NCBI GenBank assembly: GCA_964369625.1
Contig: CAYJFC010000020.1
Span: 1 to 25,892, forward strand
Direction: 5' to 3'
DNA length: 25,892 nt
Source of the DNA: CAKOSP01 sp964369625
GTDB taxonomy: Bacteria > Bacillota_I > Bacilli_A > RF39 > UBA660
Position 1 is the first letter of the stretch; each line of letters opens with the position of its first letter. A program made the translations under genes and the position numbers. Shown here one piece after another: positions 24,396-25,892 of the stretch. Below the pieces are notes generated by a model. The model worked only from the letters and a program-made list of their open reading frames with translations, made no database searches and was not told where the DNA came from.

Positions 24396-24734
24396 ATGAA
24401 TTTAATTATTAATGAAGAAGAATTATATGTTAACGTAATAAAAAGTAAGTTCAAAAAGTTTTTTTCACTTATAGGCAAAAATGATATTTTTGAAGGATTT
24501 TTATTTTTAAATACGAATCACATTCATACATTTTTTTTAAATACAAAAATAGATATTGTAGGAATTAACAACAAAAATCACGTTATATATAAATATGAAA
24601 ATGCTGATAAAAATAAAGTTATTGAAATAAATAATGACAAAAAAAATACTAGTATTATAGTTTTACCTAATAACACTAGTAAATATTTAAAAATAGGCGA
24701 TATTCTAAGCTTTATAAATGAAGATATAATCTAA
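24396..24734 (+). CDS. DUF192-like small protein
   Basis: 112 residues, rightward. The layout FEGFLFLNTNHIHTFFLNTK, IDIVGINNKNHVIYKYENAD and then SIIVLPNNTSKYLKIGDIL follows the DUF192 family: a hydrophobic strand, a T-FF/M-xxxxID strand, and a final ELPxGT-xxxxIxxGD block. DUF192 members are often exported; this one has no signal peptide. GGTGAT lies 5 nt before the ATG. Its last 30 nt overlap the 3' end of obgE on the other strand. The family call is by pattern only. Confidence 0.72.
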   Translation: MNLIINEEELYVNVIKSKFKKFFSLIGKNDIFEGFLFLNTNHIHTFFLNTKIDIVGINNKNHVIYKYENADKNKVIEINNDKKNTSIIVLPNNTSKYLKIGDILSFINEDII

Positions 24735-25892
24735 TATTTGTACTTCATCACCCGCTACAGCACCTAACTTTTCAAGTTCATCTTCAAGTCCCATTTTATT
24801 AAGTTTACGAGCTAGCCTTCTTACTCCCTCTGACTCATTAAATTTAGTCATTTTCAGTAGTTTCTCTACTTTTTCTCCCGATACTAACCAAATATTATTA
24901 TCTTTTTGAATTGTAAATGGTTTATCTGTTTTATATTCAAATAATATATAATCTTCAAATTCCTCTTTTTCAAACATACTTTTTTTAGGAATAGAATCAA
25001 GTACATCAGCTAAATCACTCATCATGTTATCAATATTTTGATTAAGCGCAGCACTAATTTCTATTATTTGCTTATTTGGATATTTTTCAATAAATTTTTC
25101 TAAATTATCTTTAGCATTTTCTAAATCCATTTTATTAGCAATAATAACTTCTTTTTTATTTGTTAATTTTTCATCATACGACTCAATTTCTTTTCTTATA
25201 ATTTCGTAATCTTCTATTGGATTTCTACCTTCCATTGCCCCCATATCTATTACATGAGCAAGAATTCTAGTACGCATTGCGTGTTTTAAAAATTTATCAC
25301 CAAGACCAATACCATCTGATGCACCTTCTATAAGACCTGGTAAATCAGCTACTACATATGATCTTTGATCTGCAAGTTTTACAAGACCCAAATTTGGTGA
25401 TAATGTAGTAAAGTGATATGCCGCTATTTTAGGACTTGCTTTTGATATAACTGATAGCAAAGTACTCTTACCAACTGATGGCATTCCTACAAGACCTACA
25501 TCTGCAAGCATTTTAAGTTCTATTCTTAAAATTCTCTCTTCTCCTGGTTCTCCTTTTTCACTAAATTGTGGCGCCGGATTATCATGAGTTGCAAATGATT
25601 TATTTCCTCTTCCACCTCTTCCACCTTTAGCTACAATATATTCTTGAGCATCTTCAGTTAAATCGCATAAAACATAATTTGTTTCTGCATCATAAACAAT
25701 AGTTCCTTCTGGAACCATTACATAAACAGGTTCCTTACCTCTTCCATACATACTAGAACCTTTACCATGCTCTCCGCGCTCACCTTTAATAGTTTTTTGA
25801 TATCTTAAATCTATTAAAGTTTTTAAATTTTTATCCACTTTAAAAATAATGTCAGAACCTCTTCCTCCATTACCACCATCTGGTCCACCCAT
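24705..25892 (-). CDS. obgE: Obg GTPase, N-terminus missing
   Basis: Ribosome-associated GTPase (Obg/CgtA) needed for 50S assembly and stress responses. 395 residues are visible, running to the window edge; the first Met seen is internal, because Obg normally begins about 33 residues earlier. The glycine-rich Obg fold is visible (GGPDGGNGGRGSDIIF, RGEHGKGSSMYGRG). The G domain has GMPSVGKSTLLS (G1), DLPGLIEGASDG (G3) and NKMDL (G4). The C-terminal OCT domain ends GDEVQILDYIFIYKA. Stop TAG at 24705 lies inside the convergent gene. No strong terminator is seen past it. Confidence 0.96.
   Translation of the reverse strand: MGGPDGGNGGRGSDIIFKVDKNLKTLIDLRYQKTIKGERGEHGKGSSMYGRGKEPVYVMVPEGTIVYDAETNYVLCDLTEDAQEYIVAKGGRGGRGNKSFATHDNPAPQFSEKGEPGEERILRIELKMLADVGLVGMPSVGKSTLLSVISKASPKIAAYHFTTLSPNLGLVKLADQRSYVVADLPGLIEGASDGIGLGDKFLKHAMRTRILAHVIDMGAMEGRNPIEDYEIIRKEIESYDEKLTNKKEVIIANKMDLENAKDNLEKFIEKYPNKQIIEISAALNQNIDNMMSDLADVLDSIPKKSMFEKEEFEDYILFEYKTDKPFTIQKDNNIWLVSGEKVEKLLKMTKFNESEGVRRLARKLNKMGLEDELEKLGAVAGDEVQILDYIFIYKA

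Noticed and set aside
24640..24665. The palindrome AATACTAGTATT with a T run as an obgE terminator inside the 112-aa gene.
   Set aside because: The usable stem is only 4-5 bp with a tiny loop, too weak to call.

Overview
The window looks like a chromosomal segment of a very AT-rich, Gram-positive, spore-forming member of the Bacillota (low-GC Firmicutes). The grounds are the AT-rich composition, AGGAGG-type ribosome sites, the hrcA-grpE-dnaK order behind a CIRCE operator, spoIVA and a spoVIF-like gene. The surface proteins with ALK-type glycine-rich and FGE-like domains recall uncultured gut Bacillota; that placement is inference. Every coding region reads through under the standard bacterial code with TGG tryptophan, and all visible stops are TAA or TAG.

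Nearly everything runs leftward (minus strand). In transcription order from the right end: obgE (5' end outside the window); a 354-aa zinc-ribbon/glycine-zipper protein; a 180-aa protein of unknown function; an AI-2E family permease; an unusual class II lysS; a PH-like domain protein; a 55-aa membrane protein with a lysine-rich tail; a small XRE regulator followed by spoVIF; spoIVA; a 1423-aa fused activator/reductase of the 2-hydroxyacyl-CoA dehydratase type; an 860-aa anchored protein with a C-terminal FGE/C-type-lectin-like domain; HU; two tandem glycine-rich surface paralogs; a membrane-anchored thioredoxin-like protein coupled to a second anchored protein; frr; fmt; then hrcA-grpE-dnaK, running off the left end. 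Only two genes run rightward (19078-19428 and 24396-24734). Both are small, and both overlap the 3' end of the convergent leftward gene.

The housekeeping part covers translation (lysS, frr, fmt), proteostasis (hrcA-grpE-dnaK), ribosome assembly (obgE) and the nucleoid (HU). The sporulation part (16.7-18.8 kb) holds the spore-coat basement ATPase SpoIVA and a SpoVIF-like protein expressed behind a small XRE regulator. The accessory part (5.9-12.3 kb) is a cell-surface locus of three exported or anchored proteins, interrupted by HU.

The most distinctive observations are these. The two glycine-rich paralogs differ by a clean insertion of about 140 residues resembling an F5/8-type carbohydrate-binding domain. 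The same two genes share a 44-nt leader in which a terminator hairpin and a promoter are superimposed, and terminator/promoter superposition recurs at several other junctions. The hrcA promoter carries a second, degenerate CIRCE-like repeat over its -35. Lysyl-tRNA synthetase has a divergent motif 3. No intergenic stretch exceeds 300 bases; no rRNA, tRNA, CRISPR array or insertion sequence was recognised.
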